A stretch of 18,133 nucleotides of DNA from an uncultured Lachnospiraceae bacterium (GTDB lineage: Bacteria > Bacillota > Clostridia > Lachnospirales > Lachnospiraceae): the NCBI GenBank assembly GCA_910577115.1, contig CAJTMC010000059.1, positions 1-18,133 of the forward strand, given 5' to 3'. The position numbers were made by a program, and so were the translations under genes. Below are positions 15,235 through 18,133 of the stretch, piece after piece (within the stretch, counting starts at the first letter, position 1; each line of letters starts with the position of its first letter). The notes below the pieces were generated by a model, which was not told the origin of the DNA, ran no database searches, and saw nothing but the letters and a program-made list of their open reading frames with translations.

Positions 15235-15308
15235 GAAGGTTGTGGTTTATGGAAAGAAGCTGCTCCTTATTTAAATTTGAAAATACACTTTTGTTTAGAT
15301 GCCATATC

Positions 15309-15317
15309 TGCTATAAT
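15309..15317 (+). promoter_or_regulatory. Extended -10 promoter of the SRAP gene
   Basis: TGCTATAAT at 15309-15317 is an extended -10 element, with T-rich sequence (TTTTGT, 15289-15294) where a -35 would be. It lies 58 bases before the ATG at 15376. No LexA-type GAAC-N4-GTTC box was seen near it. Confidence 0.6.
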
Positions 15318-15375
15318 GAATTTTAATCATAGAGTTATCCATAAGAAACAGAAGGGAAAGAATAAGGAAGCATTT

Positions 15376-15972
15376 ATGTGCAGCAGATATTATTTTGATA
15401 ATGATACAATGAATGATATCCTGAATATTGTGGAAAAAACAGATGCCAGCCTGCAGGGTATGCAGGTAAACAGGGACATATATCCGACAGATGACGCTGC
15501 TGTGATTATAAAGAATGCTGCCGGCGGAATAAAGCTGTCAAAAATAAAATGGGGATATCCCGCAATAAGCGGCTCCGGCATAATCATCAATGCAAGGGCG
15601 GAAACCGCACTGGATAAGAAGATGTTTGAGGGCGGCATCAGGCGCCGCAGGGCAGTGATTCCGGCAGGCTTTTTCTATGAGTGGAGCCGCAGCAAAGAAA
15701 AAAACATATTCCGCAGAAAAGACAGGGGCACTGTTTATATGGCAGGGTTTTATGACCTCACAGCTTCGGGGGAACGATTTATTATAATAACAACACAGGC
15801 AAATGCGTCCATGATAAAGATACATGACCGGATGCCGCTTATACTGGAAAAAGGGCAGATAAAAGACTGGCTGCTTGATGATACGGCAGTGGATTGCTTA
15901 TTGCAGCAGACACCGGTACTCCTTGACAGGGAAACGGAATATGAACAGCAGACGCTGTTTGACCTGACTTAG
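15376..15972 (+). CDS. SRAP family protein (YedK/HMCES type), abasic-site DNA-protein crosslink
   Basis: Proteins of this family bind abasic sites in single-stranded DNA and protect them by forming a thiazolidine link through the N-terminal Cys2 once Met1 is removed. All key residues are visible: Met-Cys2 at the start, Asn72 in INARAET, Glu102 in FFYEW and His150 in IHDRMP. The length of 198 residues is slightly below the usual 210-230. I chose ATG 15376 since Cys must be residue 2; it also has AAGGAAG upstream, while the longer open frame from 15277 begins before the -10 box. It acts in the cytoplasm on DNA. A thioredoxin-fold gene follows after about 40 bases, probably co-transcribed. The annotation is firm for the family; its induction by DNA damage here is not shown by any operator. 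Confidence 0.93.
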   Translation: MCSRYYFDNDTMNDILNIVEKTDASLQGMQVNRDIYPTDDAAVIIKNAAGGIKLSKIKWGYPAISGSGIIINARAETALDKKMFEGGIRRRRAVIPAGFFYEWSRSKEKNIFRRKDRGTVYMAGFYDLTASGERFIIITTQANASMIKIHDRMPLILEKGQIKDWLLDDTAVDCLLQQTPVLLDRETEYEQQTLFDLT

Positions 15973-16013
15973 AATATGAAATATCCAAAACAGCAGAAAG
16001 CACAGGTGAAATG

Positions 16014-16355
16014 ATGAATATACAGATATTTGGAACGAACAAATGTTTTGAAACCAAAAAAGCCATGAGGTACTTTAAGGAACGCGGCATAAAGTACCAG
16101 TTTATTGACATGAAAGAAAAAGGCATGAGTAAAGGCGAGTATGCAAGCATAAAACAAGCTGTAGGCGGACTCGAAAACCTTCTTGATGAAAACTGCAAAG
16201 ACAAGGACATGCTTGCGCTGATAAAATATATCTCAGATGAGGACAAGGACGAAAAAATACTTGAAAATCAGAAAGTACTAAAAACTCCGGTTGTAAGAAA
16301 CGGAAAACAGGCAACGGTCGGTTATCAGCCGGAAATTTGGAAAGCGTGGAAATAA
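16014..16355 (+). CDS. ArsC/Spx-like thioredoxin-fold protein
   Basis: The protein begins MNIQIFGTNKCFETKKAMRY, the beta-alpha start of the ArsC/Spx/YffB family with an active-site Cys11 followed by Phe-Glu-Thr, so only one Cys of the CxxC seen in Spx is present. Near the end, VLKTPVVRNGKQATVGY carries the expected loop with a proline and the conserved Arg of the arsenate reductase-like group. The length of 113 residues fits the family. Two adjacent ATGs occur; the second (16014) is better spaced from AGGTG than the one at 16011. No other arsenic genes are nearby, so a true arsenate reductase role is unlikely; it is better called an ArsC-family protein of unknown target. It lies about 40 bases after the SRAP gene. 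Confidence 0.85.
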   Translation: MNIQIFGTNKCFETKKAMRYFKERGIKYQFIDMKEKGMSKGEYASIKQAVGGLENLLDENCKDKDMLALIKYISDEDKDEKILENQKVLKTPVVRNGKQATVGYQPEIWKAWK

Positions 16356-16486
16356 CAGCGTAACCGTATTTCACATTTTTCTTGTGTTTTTCTTTGCAGC
16401 ATTCTTCAAAAGCCGGATTAGATGCAATCTGTGTCAGTCCCGGTATCGCAGTAACGGCATTTGCCTTGTGCAGGAAAGGACGCATT

Positions 16487-16717
16487 ATGGAAGATAAGAT
16501 GTTAGATTTTATGAACAAATTAATCAATGAAGATATCAATGATTTTGATGATGAGAAGTTTGAATTGGAGCAAAAATATGCGGCGATGTTTGGCTGCGGA
16601 GTGCCAAGAGAAATGTTCCCGCCTGGCATATCCGAAGATGAAATAATGAAAGCTGTTGAAAGCTGTGTTCAAAATCAAAAAGACGAATTGATGAAAATAT
16701 TGAATGTAGAGGAATAA
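16487..16717 (+). CDS. Small acidic protein, 76 residues, unknown
   Basis: ATG 16487 has AGGAAAGGA six bases upstream and gives a 76-residue, strongly acidic, mainly helical protein (MEDKMLDFMNKLINEDINDF). It has a central GCGVPREMFPPGISEDEI segment and a helical C-terminal end. The frame is open further upstream to 16382, but that part reads like noncoding sequence and has no ribosome site. I do not recognise the family. The P-rich central loop followed by SEDEIMKAVE is the kind of region that could be conserved and used for a search. It is separated by about 130 bases from the ArsC-like gene, with no clear terminator or promoter in the gap. No signal peptide or membrane helix is seen, so it should be cytoplasmic. 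Confidence 0.7.
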   Translation: MEDKMLDFMNKLINEDINDFDDEKFELEQKYAAMFGCGVPREMFPPGISEDEIMKAVESCVQNQKDELMKILNVEE

Positions 16718-16819
16718 GACAACTTTTGGTATCATGCGAATAGATATGTTCCCCAAGTGAAACTAACATAAAAGTAAATTGTTGATATGCTCCTGTATCC
16801 GAAGGAAAGTAGGAAAAGC

Positions 16820-16966
16820 ATGGGCAGGCAGTATCATTTTTATATGGGAAGAGAGGATGAGGAACTATTTCTAAAATATTTGCAACAGAATCAATATGTG
16901 GTTTATCAAGATGACAAAGATGGAAATCCGAAAGTTATTGATAAGTGGCCGGCACCTTATTTCTGA
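16820..16966 (+). CDS. Small open frame of 48 residues, possibly a truncated gene
   Basis: ATG 16820 follows AGGAAAAGC and opens MGRQYHFYMGREDEELFLKY, then VVYQDDKDGNPK and KWPAPYF, before TGA at 16964-16966. The sequence has the regular alternation and charge of a real protein start but ends abruptly. The same frame continues after the TGA with charged residues (QEKEEENGSYHKR) to a stop at 17026. It may be the N-terminal remnant of a longer gene cut by a nonsense change, or a genuine tiny protein. It lies between two genes of unknown function on the same strand. No family is recognised, and the frame was identified by eye. Confidence 0.45.
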   Translation: MGRQYHFYMGREDEELFLKYLQQNQYVVYQDDKDGNPKVIDKWPAPYF

Positions 16967-17080
16967 CAGGAAAAGGAAGAGGAAAACGGGTCTTATCATA
17001 AAAGATTATTGTGCATACCAACCTGATTAAATTTGCTCATTGATAGATAGAAAGTAATATGAAAAGGAGAGAATACGGTT

Positions 17081-18121
17081 ATGGAGGAATTAATTCGTCT
17101 GTTTGTTGAGGAATTTCAGCAGCCCTCAACATTAGAGGAAACGAAAATTGCCAATTTATTAGGCCATTCGGACAGGTTTATTGCCTTGGATCAATACCGA
17201 AGAAAAAATCCAAAAGCCCAGAAACAAATACTGGAGGAGTTGGCTGGAATGCTGGATTCTATGGATTTGTACAAGGGCTGCTGCTGCGCATTTTTCTGTG
17301 GTGTGCTGATGGGAGAATGTGTGCCTGGAGGCGCAGGAGAGGGACTTGTGAATTTCTTTATTAAGGTGGTTTCTCATCTCTGCGGGTTGCTGGATGAGCT
17401 GGATAAAACAGAGGAAAGTGATCCTGAGGATGAGATGTTGGACAAGCTGTTTTTGACGGCACCGGATAAGGTTCGGGCTTTCCGGGGAAGTGCGCCACTG
17501 ATGATGGCAATTATGGATTTACTGGCAAAATCACCGGAGAGCAGGGAGTATCTGCGTAAAAAGGATTTATATGATAATCTGGAGCGCATTGAGCCTTTTG
17601 TGAAAAATGGCTCATATTTGCTTCGGATTTATCCTGTCTGCGGACCTATGGATGTGCTTGTTTTGGCACCAAAAAAGGAGCAGGGAGCGTTAATAAGGGT
17701 TCAGGATGTGGGGACAAATTTCCACTTGATGACCTTGCTGGAAAGGGCACTTTATCAGAAAGAATGGGACCAGCGTTTTGGCTTATCCGCAGATGTGAAA
17801 TCACCGGAAAGCCTAAAAGTATTTGCCTATGCATCGGGGGAAGAGACAGCAAGGCAGAATGGTTCGGTTTATGCACATGCCGCCTATTATTCCTGTGATG
17901 GTCAGATGCTCTGGGGAGAGATGGGGCCGGATACTATTCCCTGTGTGGAGCAAATGCCTGTGGTATTGATTTGTCCTGAAAAATTTCCACGAAGCTGGGA
18001 TCTATTCTTCGCTGTAAGCTGCCATCCTTATCTTAAGCCTTTGGCAGAAATCAAACGGGAATTGTCAAAGGAAGAGGTTCGGGAATGGATGGGGAAGATG
18101 CAGGGGATTTCATCATTCTGA
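17081..18121 (+). CDS. Unknown cytoplasmic protein, 346 residues
   Basis: ATG 17081 follows AAGGAGA by ten bases. The protein begins with helical, acidic sequence (MEELIRLFVEEFQQPSTLEE). It has an unusual Cys cluster (KGCCCAFFCGVLMGE, about residues 65-79), a second helical part with LLDELDKTEESDPEDEML, and a more mixed C-terminal half with WGEMGPDTIPCVEQMPVV and YLKPLAEIKRELSKEEV. There is no signal peptide and no long membrane helix, although the Cys-rich stretch is hydrophobic for about 13 residues. No family is recognised. It ends 12 bases before the window edge, so its downstream context is missing. Single cytoplasmic genes of this kind beside small orphan genes are often immunity-type proteins, but nothing in the sequence proves that here. 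Confidence 0.75.
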   Translation: MEELIRLFVEEFQQPSTLEETKIANLLGHSDRFIALDQYRRKNPKAQKQILEELAGMLDSMDLYKGCCCAFFCGVLMGECVPGGAGEGLVNFFIKVVSHLCGLLDELDKTEESDPEDEMLDKLFLTAPDKVRAFRGSAPLMMAIMDLLAKSPESREYLRKKDLYDNLERIEPFVKNGSYLLRIYPVCGPMDVLVLAPKKEQGALIRVQDVGTNFHLMTLLERALYQKEWDQRFGLSADVKSPESLKVFAYASGEETARQNGSVYAHAAYYSCDGQMLWGEMGPDTIPCVEQMPVVLICPEKFPRSWDLFFAVSCHPYLKPLAEIKRELSKEEVREWMGKMQGISSF

Positions 18122-18133
18122 TTCTTATTTGAA

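Noticed and set aside
16102..16629. 175-codon minus-strand open frame across the ArsC-like and 76-residue genes
   Set aside because: It overlaps two plus-strand genes with good starts and has no good ribosome site. The middle part (PGLTQIASNPAFEECC) in the gap looked somewhat protein-like but could not be assigned.

Overview
The window reads as an AT-rich Firmicutes chromosome segment, most likely a gut-type Clostridia/Lachnospiraceae member. The reasons are purine-rich Shine-Dalgarno sites, extended -10 promoters, Gram-positive-style lipoprotein signals, a TnpW family remnant, and an Arc-type ribbon-helix-helix protein of the kind common in these genomes. This placement is inference from style; no rRNA or other phylogenetic marker is present.

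Layout. (1) 1-760: a scar of mobile DNA. It holds the 3' end of an unknown gene, a strong terminator, a frameshifted tnpW, a short relic resembling conjugative-element topoisomerase III (topB), and a nested palindrome. (2) 759-1685, minus strand: a broken single-pass membrane protein gene whose C-terminal half resembles the DUF3298/RsiV type. (3) 1690-2534: a gene-poor stretch with inverted and short direct repeats leading into a small Arc-like repressor gene; the repeats overlap its probable promoter. (4) 2554-6175: a promoter, a 964-residue lipoprotein, a 176-residue anchored protein and a terminator. (5) 6176-6713: an AT-rich remnant zone with a small minus-strand gene frameshifted in an A8 tract. 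(6) 6866-15234: a one-directional run of seven genes for proteins that each begin with a lipoprotein signal or one membrane anchor and continue as a predicted extracytoplasmic domain. One of them is split by an amber codon and one seems to use ATA as start codon. (7) 15312-18121: an SRAP-family gene (abasic-site DNA-protein crosslinking), an ArsC/Spx-like thioredoxin-fold gene, two small unknown genes and a 346-residue unknown gene.

How it fits together. The nine anchored proteins of 2605-15234 have no evident catalytic domains, and no transporter, kinase, sigma factor or protease lies among them. Several are related to one another: the 248- and 250-residue proteins look like diverged tandem paralogues, and the 252-residue protein shares a C-terminal domain with the 634-residue lipoprotein. 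Three members carry Asp-rich FG-GAP/EF-hand-like loops. Together with 18-bp and about 71-bp tandem repeats and many disrupted genes, this looks like an expanding and decaying array of surface-exposed proteins. Its function cannot be read from the sequence. Small gaps and one ATGA overlap suggest that 6896-13128, perhaps to 15234, is co-transcribed.

No tRNA, rRNA, CRISPR array or intact transposase was seen.
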